A DNA stretch of 64,000 bases, taken from the NCBI RefSeq assembly GCF_030997045.1, contig NZ_CP116899.1, positions 2,491,501-2,555,500 of the forward strand, in the 5' to 3' direction. The first letter of the stretch is position 1. Each line of letters begins with the position of its first letter. The notes under the pieces are model-generated. The model was not told the origin of the DNA, did no database searches, and saw only the letters and a list, made by a program, of their open reading frames with translations. Below are positions 7,622 to 15,666 of the stretch, piece after piece. A program made the translations under genes and the position numbers. Source of the DNA: Microbulbifer sp. TB1203. Its GTDB lineage: Bacteria > Pseudomonadota > Gammaproteobacteria > Pseudomonadales > Cellvibrionaceae.

Positions 7622-9064
7622 TTATTCTCCTTTCTCCGGTTCCACCGTCAAAGTCAAACCCTTCTGTGCCACCACCGTAACCCGCTGTCCCAGCTGCAGC
7701 GGCTGGTCACAGCGGGCGCGCCAGATCTCTCCATTCAAATGCACCAGCACTAAGTCTTCCTGCAGGGAAGTCACCACCGCACTGCGCCCCACCAGGGCCT
7801 GGTCAGGGGGAATGCGCGGTTTGCGAAAGCTGCGCCCCACCGCCATCAGCAGCCCCAGCATTGCCAGCCCGCTGACCCCGGCGATGGCACCGATCAACTG
7901 GCGCGACACCCGCATGCCGGGAACATCGGTGTCGATCAGCATCACCGAACCGATCACCAGCGCGATTACGCCGCCAATTCCAAGGGCGCCGAAACTGGGC
8001 ATAAACACTTCCGCCACGATCAGCAACGCGCCGAGGATAATCAGCGCCAGCCCCGCGTAGTTGATCGGCAGCACCTGCAGCGCGTAGAAGGCCAGCAGCA
8101 GGCAGATGACACCGACAATGCCGGGCACGAGGGCGCCGGGGTTGTAGCCCTCGAAGATCAGGCCGTAGATACCGATCAACAACAGAATATAGGCCACCTG
8201 GGGATTGGTGATCAGCGCCAGCAGTTTGTTGCGCCAGTCCGGCTCGTAGCTCTGCCGCGGCAGCTCGGCGATATTGTCGGGGATGGTAAATTCACCGCTC
8301 TCCAGCACCACCTTGCGCCCGGCGGCCTGCCGCAGCAGGTCGCCCTGGTCCTTGGCCACTATATCGATCACATTCATCTCCAGCGCCTCGCCGGCGGTGA
8401 GGGTGGCCGCCTCGCGCACCGCCTTTTCCGCCCAATCGGCGTTGCGTCCGTGGCGGTTGGCGAGGCCGCGAATAAAGGCGACCGCATCATTGGTGACCTT
8501 GCGCTCCATGGCATCGCCGGAGGGCTGCGGCTTTTTCTCTCCCTCTTTGCCCTCCTCTTCCGCGCCCTCATCTTTCTGCGGGCTTTCGCCGGGCGGCTGC
8601 TGCCCGGGCGCACCGCCCATCTGCACCGGGGTTGCGGCGCCCAGGGTGGTGGACGGGGTCATGGCGGCGATCTGGCTGGCGTAGAGGATATAGGTGCCGG
8701 CACTGGCGGCGCGCGCGCCGGCGGGATGGACATAGGTGGCAACAGGAATACTGGAGGCGAGAATATGCTTGATGATGTCGCGGGTGGCGGCATCCAGGCC
8801 GCCGGGGGTGTCCATGGTGATCACGAACAGCTGTGCGCCGTCCTCTTCCGCCTCCTCCATGGCGCGCACCAGGTAGTCGGTTGTGGCAGGCCCTATTGGG
8901 CCATCGATGGAGAACTCCGCCACGTGGGCGCCGTTCACCTTCTTCCGGCCTTCCGGCGTCTCCTGGGCCATAGCGCAGACCGACAGCAGCAGGCCGTTCA
9001 GCAACAGCAGGGCCGCCCCCGCCAGCCACGAGGCCGATCGACATCCCAGTAACCGCTTCGACAT
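7622..9064 (-). CDS. NfeD-family membrane serine protease (long NfeD with ClpP-like domain)
   Basis: 480 residues from the chosen ATG at 9064, which is followed directly by a signal-type hydrophobic segment ending near CAMAQ. A ClpP-class domain (MDTPGGLDAATRDIIKHI; catalytic Ser in ARAASAGTYI) follows. Next is a Lys/Glu/Pro-rich low-complexity insertion before ERKVTNDAVAFIRGLA, where the partner lysine is expected. Several C-terminal helices and a small soluble NfeD domain (GRSAVVTSL...GEIWRARC) end the protein. Family knowledge: such proteases cleave the C-terminus of their slipin partner, encoded next door. The acidic insertion inside the protease domain is unusual. Confidence 0.88.
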   Translation of the reverse strand: MSKRLLGCRSASWLAGAALLLLNGLLLSVCAMAQETPEGRKKVNGAHVAEFSIDGPIGPATTDYLVRAMEEAEEDGAQLFVITMDTPGGLDAATRDIIKHILASSIPVATYVHPAGARAASAGTYILYASQIAAMTPSTTLGAATPVQMGGAPGQQPPGESPQKDEGAEEEGKEGEKKPQPSGDAMERKVTNDAVAFIRGLANRHGRNADWAEKAVREAATLTAGEALEMNVIDIVAKDQGDLLRQAAGRKVVLESGEFTIPDNIAELPRQSYEPDWRNKLLALITNPQVAYILLLIGIYGLIFEGYNPGALVPGIVGVICLLLAFYALQVLPINYAGLALIILGALLIVAEVFMPSFGALGIGGVIALVIGSVMLIDTDVPGMRVSRQLIGAIAGVSGLAMLGLLMAVGRSFRKPRIPPDQALVGRSAVVTSLQEDLVLVHLNGEIWRARCDQPLQLGQRVTVVAQKGLTLTVEPEKGE

Positions 9065-9277
9065 GGCACCAATCCCGATGCAAAGTGAGTGGCAGTACCC
9101 GCAGGTTAACAGAAAACACCCCGCTTGCCAGAGAGGCGCCCGATATACCCAATCCCTGACCTGGGTCACAAAAGCGCGATGGAGGCTATTTGTTAACCAA
9201 TCTGTCTGTGCTAAGTTTCCGGCCAGTTGCTCAGGGATGGGAGCGAAATAGCAACGATTGATGACCCTGAGCCTTCT

Positions 9278-11284
9278 ATGAAACGCCAACTTACCCACCC
9301 GACCGCCGGTATCCGCTGCCTGCAGCCGTTTTTTCTGTTCCTGCTGATCGGCCTGGCGCTGCTCTCCATCGCCCGCCTGGGTCTGATCACCTGGCAGTGG
9401 CCGCGGGTGGGTGAACAGGGCATTACCGGCTTCCTGCTGCTGCAGGGATTGCGCTTCGATATTGTCGCCTGTTCGCTGCTGTTGCTGCTGCCGGCGCTGG
9501 CCACTCCGCTGCTGGCGCTGCACCCGCGCAGTAACGCCCTCTGGCAGAAGCTGCTGACCATCTACCTGAGCGCCTGCTTCGGCTTTCTGCTGTATATGGA
9601 GATGGCCACACCGTCGTTCATCGACCAGTACGACCTGCGCCCGAATATCCTGTTCGTGGAATACCTGCGCTATCCGCAAGAAGTGGCGTCGATGCTGTGG
9701 AAGGCTTACAAGTTGCCGATCCTGCTGGCCGCGGTGGTCATTCCCCTCGCGGTGACCCTGGTCTACCGCTCTCTCCGCCGCGTGCGGAGCGACAGCACCA
9801 CCAGCCCCCTCTCGGTCCTGTGGATGCTACCGCTGGTGCTGGTAGTCGGTGCCCTGGGCGTTCGCTCCACCCTGGACCACCGCCCGGTCAACCCCAGCAC
9901 CGTCGCCGTATCCGAGGACCTGATGGTCAACGACCTGGCCCTGAACTCCACCTACAGCCTGCTGTACGCCATCTACGAGGCGCGACGGGACGAGAAGGGC
10001 AAGGCAGTGTATGGGGAAATGCCACGGGAACAGGTAGTGCGGCTGGTACGAGAGAATATGCGGCTGCCCGCAGACAGCTTCACCAGCGAGCAATTACCCA
10101 CCCTGCACCGACAGCAGCCGCTGAAACAGAGAGACAAACCCCTCAATCTGGTGATCATCCTGCAGGAGAGCATGGGCGCGCAGTTCGTGGGTGCCCTGGG
10201 CGGCCGGCCCCTCACCCCCGAGCTGGATGCGCTGGCGGACGAGGGCATCTGGTTTGAAAACCTCTACGCCACCGGCACCCGCTCGGTGCGCGGCATCGAG
10301 GCGGTGATCACGGGCTTCACCCCCACCCCGGCGCGCAGCGTGGTCAAGTTGGGGCGCTCGCAACGCGACTTCTTCACCATCGCGGAGCTGCTGTCCAGGC
10401 GGGGCTACGACACCAGCTTTATCTACGGTGGCGAATCCCATTTCGACAACATGGCGCGCTTCTTCGTTGCCAATGGCTTCGAGCGCATCGTGGACGAAAA
10501 CGACTTTGCAAACCCGGTATTCGAAGGCTCCTGGGGCGCCTCCGATGAAGACCTGTTCGCCCGCGCCCACGAGGAATTCGAAAAACAGGGGGACAAGCCC
10601 TTCTTCAGCCTGGTATTCACCTCCTCCAACCACTCGCCGTTCGAATTCCCCGACGGCCGCATCGAACTCTACGATGCGCAGAAAGCCACGGAAAACAACA
10701 CGGTCAAATACGCCGACTACGCCATGGGCCAGTTTTTCCGGCGCGCGAAGCAGTCCAATTACTGGAAAGACACCCTATTCCTGGTGATCGCCGACCACGA
10801 CGCCCGGGTGCGCGGCGCCTCCCTTGTGCCCATCGAACACTTCCATATTCCCGGGCTGATTCTCGGCGCCGACGTCGAGCCGATGCGCTACAAGCGGGTG
10901 GCCAGCCAGATCGATATGCTGCCCACCCTGCTCTCGCTGATGGGCCTGAGTGCGGAGCATCCGGCCATCGGCCACGACCTGCTGCGCCCGGAGCTGGCGG
11001 GCACCCCGGGCCGGGCGATGATGCAGTACAACGCCACCCAGGCGTATATGGAGGGGGATAAAGTGGTGATCTTCGAGCGCGGCAAAGCGCCGTCCCAGTA
11101 TCGCTACCAAAACGGCGAGCTGGAGGCGACGGAGGAAGAACAGTCGTTTGTCGACGAGGCCATGGCCCACTCCCTCTGGGGACCGCTCAGCTACAAGGAG
11201 CGGCTCTACCGCTTGCCGGCCGAACCGCAGATGGCCGGCGGCGGCCAGCAGCAGGGGCGCCACAAGATCGAGGCGGCAAAGTAG
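9278..11284 (+). CDS. LTA synthase-family phosphoglycerol transferase (sulfatase fold)
   Basis: 668 residues from ATG 9278. An upstream TTG at 9227 is possible but is not followed by a better leader. Five N-terminal helices are followed by a periplasmic sulfatase-fold domain of the LtaS/OpgB type. Metal and catalytic motifs are LVIILQESMGAQ, the Thr in YATGTRSVRGIEA, FSLVFTSSNHSPFEFP and VIADHDARV, the last usually read as DHG. Family members transfer phosphoglycerol from phosphatidylglycerol onto periplasmic glucans or other envelope sugars in Gram-negatives. The gene stands alone, divergent from nfeD. Confidence 0.88.
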   Translation: MKRQLTHPTAGIRCLQPFFLFLLIGLALLSIARLGLITWQWPRVGEQGITGFLLLQGLRFDIVACSLLLLLPALATPLLALHPRSNALWQKLLTIYLSACFGFLLYMEMATPSFIDQYDLRPNILFVEYLRYPQEVASMLWKAYKLPILLAAVVIPLAVTLVYRSLRRVRSDSTTSPLSVLWMLPLVLVVGALGVRSTLDHRPVNPSTVAVSEDLMVNDLALNSTYSLLYAIYEARRDEKGKAVYGEMPREQVVRLVRENMRLPADSFTSEQLPTLHRQQPLKQRDKPLNLVIILQESMGAQFVGALGGRPLTPELDALADEGIWFENLYATGTRSVRGIEAVITGFTPTPARSVVKLGRSQRDFFTIAELLSRRGYDTSFIYGGESHFDNMARFFVANGFERIVDENDFANPVFEGSWGASDEDLFARAHEEFEKQGDKPFFSLVFTSSNHSPFEFPDGRIELYDAQKATENNTVKYADYAMGQFFRRAKQSNYWKDTLFLVIADHDARVRGASLVPIEHFHIPGLILGADVEPMRYKRVASQIDMLPTLLSLMGLSAEHPAIGHDLLRPELAGTPGRAMMQYNATQAYMEGDKVVIFERGKAPSQYRYQNGELEATEEEQSFVDEAMAHSLWGPLSYKERLYRLPAEPQMAGGGQQQGRHKIEAAK

Positions 11285-11332
11285 ATTTATCGCTCCAGGG
11301 CTTTCAGCGCGGCGCGGGCTCGGCGCTCCCGG

Positions 11333-12349
11333 CTATACGGGATGCCGACGGCTGTGCCAGCGCACCGCGTGGGCGTAATGGTCCACCTTGTCCTCCACTC
11401 CCAGCAGCAGCGCGAACAGCGCCATGCGCACCAGCAGACCGTTGTCGGTCTGGCGGAAAATGGCCAGGCTGGGATGTTCGTTCAGATCGATGTCCAGCTC
11501 GTTGGCCTCGGCGCGGGAATCCCGCGGCAGGGGATGCATGATCACCGTGTTGGGTTCCGCGTGGCGGGTGAAGATATCCCGGTTCAAGCGGAAGCGGCCG
11601 CGGTAGCGGTCCGCCTCCTCCTGGGAGGCGAAGCGCTCCTCCTGGATGCGCGTGGAGTAGACGATATCCACGTGGGCGATAGCGCTCTCCAGTTGATCGG
11701 TCACGGTCACCTGGTGCCCCGCCCTGCGCAGCCGCTCCACGATCTCCTCCGGCATCGCCAGCTCCGGCGGCGATACCAGCGCCACCTGGACCCTGCCGAA
11801 CAGGCACAGCAGCTTGCACAGGGAATGCACCGTACGCCCGTGCTTGAGGTCGCCGATCATCGCAATGCGGAATTCGTCCAGGGAGCGCCCGTGTCCCTCC
11901 AGTTCCTTGCGGATGGTGTAGAGGTCCAGCAGCGCCTGGGTGGGATGTTCGTTGGCGCCGTCGCCGCCGTTGACCACCGGCACCCGGCTGGCGGCGGCGA
12001 ACTCGGCCACAGAGCCCTCCTGTGGATGGCGCATGCAAATGACATCACTGTATCCGGACAGCACCCGCGCGGTGTCGTAGAGGGACTCGCCCTTGGCCAT
12101 GGCACTGGCGCTGATGCCCACCGTTTCGCGCACGGTGCCGCCGAGCAGGTTGAAGGCGGCACCGAAACTGAGGCGAGTGCGGGTGCTGGGTTCGAGAAAC
12201 ATATTGCCGAGGATGGCCCCCTCCAGCACCCGGGTGACCTTCTCCCGGCGCGCGTAGGGGCCCATGGCGTCCGCCACTTCGAAAACGCGGTCGATATCGA
12301 CCCGTTCGAACTGGCTGACAGAGAGGATATTGGCTCCGATAAAGTCCAT
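11333..12349 (-). CDS. pyrB: Aspartate carbamoyltransferase catalytic subunit
   Basis: A 338-residue ATCase catalysing carbamoyl-aspartate formation in pyrimidine synthesis. The carbamoyl-phosphate motif STRTR, the K-containing AMAKGES loop, HPQEGS and GANEHPTQALLDL are all intact, with HPLPRDSR towards the C-terminus. A ribosome site (GGAG) is six bases before the ATG. It is longer than the roughly 310-residue E. coli subunit. Neither pyrI nor a pseudo-dihydroorotase gene flanks it, so it may work alone or find partners elsewhere. Confidence 0.93.
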   Translation of the reverse strand: MDFIGANILSVSQFERVDIDRVFEVADAMGPYARREKVTRVLEGAILGNMFLEPSTRTRLSFGAAFNLLGGTVRETVGISASAMAKGESLYDTARVLSGYSDVICMRHPQEGSVAEFAAASRVPVVNGGDGANEHPTQALLDLYTIRKELEGHGRSLDEFRIAMIGDLKHGRTVHSLCKLLCLFGRVQVALVSPPELAMPEEIVERLRRAGHQVTVTDQLESAIAHVDIVYSTRIQEERFASQEEADRYRGRFRLNRDIFTRHAEPNTVIMHPLPRDSRAEANELDIDLNEHPSLAIFRQTDNGLLVRMALFALLLGVEDKVDHYAHAVRWHSRRHPV

Positions 12350-12441
12350 TGCTACTCCACTTAGTGCGCCTTTTGGGCGCGAGTCTTTACCGGGGCTGCA
12401 TTCTACTGGAAAACCCCGCAGCTCCCATCCCAGATATCAAA

Positions 12442-12520
12442 TTGTAGGAGCGGCCGCTGGCCGCGATCGTTATCTACTACGAAGACAGATCGGATCGCGG
12501 CCATGGGCCGCTCCTACAAG
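12442..12520. repeat. Inverted pair of REP elements (GTAGGAGCGG...CCGCGATC family)
   Basis: Left unit TTGTAGGAGCGG followed by GGCCGCGATCG, and right unit the inverted complement ending GGGCCGCTCCTACAA, with about 27 bases between them. The same core recurs near 31155, 33562, 35411, 44563 and 61950. It separates pyrB from sbcB. Confidence 0.9.
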
Positions 12521-12536
12521 GGATTCGTCCACCACC

Positions 12537-13964
12537 TCAGGCCAATAGGCTATCGCCCCAACTTTCCAGTTGATCGAGGAGTTCCGTTTTCTCCGGAAAC
12601 TGCTCGCGCAGGCCGGCGATCTGCTCGAAGTAGGCCTCCAGGGTAATGCTGGCACCGGCCGCCGGGTCGGTCAGGCGGCGGTAGCGCCACTCCTGCCAGC
12701 GCTGCCGCTCCTCCGTCGATAAGGTGTCGGGAAAGTTGCGCGCGCGCAGGCGGAACAGCAGTTCCGGCAGGCGCCTGTCGGCGAAGGGGATGTCGCCGGC
12801 CAGTGTCCCCGAGCCGCGCTCGGCCAGGGTGCGGTGGAGTTGGCGGCAGAGATCGCGGTCGGCGTCGTTGAGAAAGCCGTCGTAGAGGCTGGCCTCCACA
12901 TCCCGCGGGGGAAAATCGCTGTCGAGATAAACCCTGTGCAGTTTCTCCGTCAGGTCGGCATCCCGCAGCCTGTACCAGTTGGCCTCACAGGCTGCCTTGT
13001 CGATTCCCAGTTCCGCCGCGCGTTTGTCCTCGAGCATTTTGGCCGGCGCCAGCACCGGGCAGCGGTTCAGGTGGATCAATTTCAGGCCCACCGGCAGTTC
13101 GCTCTCGGCCAGGTCGTCGCGGGCGGTATAGAGGCGTTCGCGCAGGGTTTCCGCATCCAGGCTGAGCAGCGGCTCCGGGTCCATGGCCAGGTTGGCGGCG
13201 ATCACCGCGTTGCGGTTTACCGGGTGCGCGGCCAGCGGAACGATATAGGTGAGATGCCCCTGGGACGCGGGCACCTTGCCGGAGATATGCAACAGCGGCT
13301 TGCGGTTGCGCAGGTCGATCAGCCCGCCGGCCTCCTGCTTGCGCCGCAGCCGGTAGACGTAGTCGTACAGTCTGGGCTGCCTGTCGCGCACCAGGCGCGC
13401 CATGTCGATGGTGGCGCGCACGTCGGAGAGCGCATCGTGAGCCCCCTCGTGAGCAATGCCGTTGGCGGCGGTCAGTTCTTCCAGCCTGAACGACGGCACG
13501 CCCGCCTCCCGCTCCGGCCACCGGATACCCTGGGGGCGCAGCGCGTAGGTGAGGCGGACCATATCGATAATGTCCCAGCGGCTGTTGCCGGAGCGCCACT
13601 CGCGCTCGTAGGGGTCGAACAGGTTGCGGTAGAGGGTGTGGCGGGTCACCTCATCGTCGAAGCGCAGGCTGTTGTAGCCCACGCCGCAGGTGCCGGGCGC
13701 CCCAAGTTCGGCGAGGACGCGCTGGATAAATTCGATCTCGGGCACCCCCTCGGCCAGGGCGCGCTGGGGGCTGATGCCGGTGACCAGGCTGGCCATGGGC
13801 TGGGGCAGGCAGTCGTCGGCGGGGCGGCAGTAGAGCATCAGCGGCTCGCCGGTGATATTGAGATCCTCGTCGGTGCGAATGCCGGCGAACTGGGACGGCT
13901 TGTCCGCAGCCGGATTGGTGCCCCAGGTTTCGTAGTCGTGCCAGTAGAGTGTGGTGTCGCTCAC
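12537..13964 (-). CDS. sbcB: Exodeoxyribonuclease I
   Basis: 475 residues, the usual ExoI length. This 3'-5' single-strand DNA exonuclease acts in mismatch repair and recombination. DEDDh residues are visible: D and E in WHDYETWG, the NSLRFDDEV block, and H...D in HDALSDVRAT. The C-terminal SH3-like and helical extensions typical of ExoI follow (LLDLRNRKPLLHISGKVP onward). It starts with GTG after a strong GGGGGA ribosome site. A VOC-family gene remnant sits immediately upstream on the other strand. Confidence 0.94.
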   Translation of the reverse strand: MSDTTLYWHDYETWGTNPAADKPSQFAGIRTDEDLNITGEPLMLYCRPADDCLPQPMASLVTGISPQRALAEGVPEIEFIQRVLAELGAPGTCGVGYNSLRFDDEVTRHTLYRNLFDPYEREWRSGNSRWDIIDMVRLTYALRPQGIRWPEREAGVPSFRLEELTAANGIAHEGAHDALSDVRATIDMARLVRDRQPRLYDYVYRLRRKQEAGGLIDLRNRKPLLHISGKVPASQGHLTYIVPLAAHPVNRNAVIAANLAMDPEPLLSLDAETLRERLYTARDDLAESELPVGLKLIHLNRCPVLAPAKMLEDKRAAELGIDKAACEANWYRLRDADLTEKLHRVYLDSDFPPRDVEASLYDGFLNDADRDLCRQLHRTLAERGSGTLAGDIPFADRRLPELLFRLRARNFPDTLSTEERQRWQEWRYRRLTDPAAGASITLEAYFEQIAGLREQFPEKTELLDQLESWGDSLLA

Positions 13965-14008
13965 GGGTCCCCCTGTTTTTTGGGCGCATCATAGCATCGC
14001 CGGGAGCG

Positions 14009-14230
14009 CGGAGCCCCCCGGGACGGGTCTGCTGCTATACGTAAAGGACGTGGACAATATTTTCGCGCGGGCGGTGGAAGCCGGGGCCAAAACCAAGCGT
14101 CCGCCCGCGGATTCAATTCTACGGTGACCGCACCGGCATCCTGGAGGACCCCTTCGGTCACGTCTGGTTCCTGGCCACCCATATTGAGGACCTGTCCATG
14201 GAGGAGCTTCAGCGCCGGACGGCACAGTGA
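14009..14230 (+). pseudogene. Truncated, frameshifted VOC/glyoxalase-like (PhnB-type) gene
   Basis: One frame reads LLYVKDVDNIFARAVEAGAK...PPAD and a shifted frame continues QFYGDRTGILEDPFGHVWFLATH to a TGA at 14228-14230. Joined, these match the second half of a PhnB-like VOC domain (YVKDVD, YGDR, EDPFGH, WFLATH). A single extra T after GCGGAT explains the shift. The N-terminal half is missing; the remnant begins just beyond the sbcB start. The MITE follows 17 bases later. Confidence 0.75.
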
Positions 14231-14247
14231 GGGGCAAACCGGCGATC

Positions 14248-14515
14248 TAGTGTGGTGTAAGGTACTAATTGTGTATATCAGCGGGCCGCTAAGCGGCCAG
14301 ATGCAAGGCGCATTTGCGCTGGCGTAGCTGTTCTACGTCAAGCAAATGCAACGCCGCAGATGGCTGCTTAGCGGCCCGCCCGAAGGGAGCCCCCCAAATC
14401 GTCCACAGCTGCGTTGCCGCTCTTGAAAAGGGCGCGCCATTCCCTGCGAGCGGCGCCTAACTGTGAACAATTTGGGGGGCTCTGATATACACAATTAGTA
14501 CCTTACACCACACTA
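14248..14515. mobile_element. MITE-like element with 34-bp perfect terminal inverted repeats
   Basis: The ends are exact inverted copies (14248-14281 and 14482-14515), starting TAGTGTGGTGTAAGG. Inside are subterminal inverted repeats GAGCCCCCCAAAT (14388-14400) and its complement (14470-14482), and CGGGCCGCTAAG with CTTAGCGGCCCG. There is no transposase reading frame. TA at each outer edge fits TA target duplication as in the IS630/Tc1 group. The element ends 26 bases before the next start codon and may carry its promoter. Confidence 0.8.
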
Positions 14516-14541
14516 AAAACCTGCCCCGGGATATCGAGCCC

Positions 14542-15591
14542 ATGGCTGACTACTGGATACTGGCGGCAACCTTTGCCGTGGCCGCCCTGACCCTTCTCCC
14601 CGTGTGGCATTTCGAGGCCTGGTGGATCCGGGTTCTCGATTTTCCCCGCCTGCAGCTGTTCCTGCTGGCGCTGGTTGTGCTGGCGCTTCAATTGATTCTG
14701 CTGGACCTGTCGAAACCGGGCACCTGGCTCGCAATCGCGGTGGTGCTGGCCTGCGCGGGATACCAGGCGTGGTGGATCACTCCCTACAGCCGGCTCTTTC
14801 CCGTGGAAGTGGACTCCGCCGGGGACGGGGGAGACCGGCTGAGCTTTATCACCGCCAACGTGCTCGCCTCCAACCGCAACGCCGCGGCCCTGCTCCGGCT
14901 GGTGCGGCAGCACCGGCCGGATATTCTCGTCACCCTGGAATCGGACCACTGGTGGCAGGAGAGGCTGGACGAGCTCGAGGCGGACTACCCCTACACCATC
15001 AAGTGCCCGCAGGAGAACCGGTACGGCATGCACGTCTACTCGCAACTGCCGCTGTCCGACTGTGCGACGGAATTCCTGGTGGAGAAAGATGTGCCCTCCA
15101 TGCAGGCCGTGGCCACTCTGCCGTCCGGCCACCGGGTATGGCTGCACTTCGTGCACCCCGCTCCCCCCAGCCCGGTGGATAACGAGGAATCCTCCGAGCG
15201 GGATGCCGAACTGATACTCGTGGCCCGCAGGGTGGCCGGCAGCAAAATGCCCGTGGTGGTGACCGGCGACCTCAACGATGTGGCCTGGTCGGATACCACT
15301 CGCCTGTTCCGCAAGATCAGTGACCTGCTCGACCCCCGGGTGGGGAGGGGCATGTTCAATACGTTCCACACCAAATACTGGTTCCTGCGCTGGCCGCTGG
15401 ACCATGTATTCCACAGCCACCACTTCACCCTGGGGGAAATGACCCGCCTGCCACCTTTCGGCTCCGATCATTTTGCCCTGCTGTTCGCCCTGGTACTGCA
15501 ACCCAACTCCCGGGACGAAGACGACGGACTGGAGGCGGAAGAAGAGGACCGCCAATGGGCAAATGAAAAGCTCAAGAGACGGGACACTTAA
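14542..15591 (+). CDS. Endonuclease/exonuclease/phosphatase-family membrane protein
   Basis: 349 residues. About three N-terminal helices (to roughly residue 87) anchor an EEP (DNase I-fold) domain, probably periplasmic. Motifs are SFITANVLASNRN, DILVTLESD, VVTGDLNDVAW and PFGSDHFAL, with PLDHVFHS near the end. These keep the metal-binding Asn, Glu, Asp and His of the fold. The acidic C-terminal tail is hydrophilic. Substrate is unknown: family members cut nucleic acids, phosphoinositides or sphingomyelin. The MITE ends just upstream. Confidence 0.8.
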   Translation: MADYWILAATFAVAALTLLPVWHFEAWWIRVLDFPRLQLFLLALVVLALQLILLDLSKPGTWLAIAVVLACAGYQAWWITPYSRLFPVEVDSAGDGGDRLSFITANVLASNRNAAALLRLVRQHRPDILVTLESDHWWQERLDELEADYPYTIKCPQENRYGMHVYSQLPLSDCATEFLVEKDVPSMQAVATLPSGHRVWLHFVHPAPPSPVDNEESSERDAELILVARRVAGSKMPVVVTGDLNDVAWSDTTRLFRKISDLLDPRVGRGMFNTFHTKYWFLRWPLDHVFHSHHFTLGEMTRLPPFGSDHFALLFALVLQPNSRDEDDGLEAEEEDRQWANEKLKRRDT

Positions 15592-15666
15592 GGCAGGGCG
15601 GTTGCAAAGCCGCCCCTGCCCATTAAAATCCCGCGTTTCCCCCAAAAACCACAGCAGTCCCCACCT

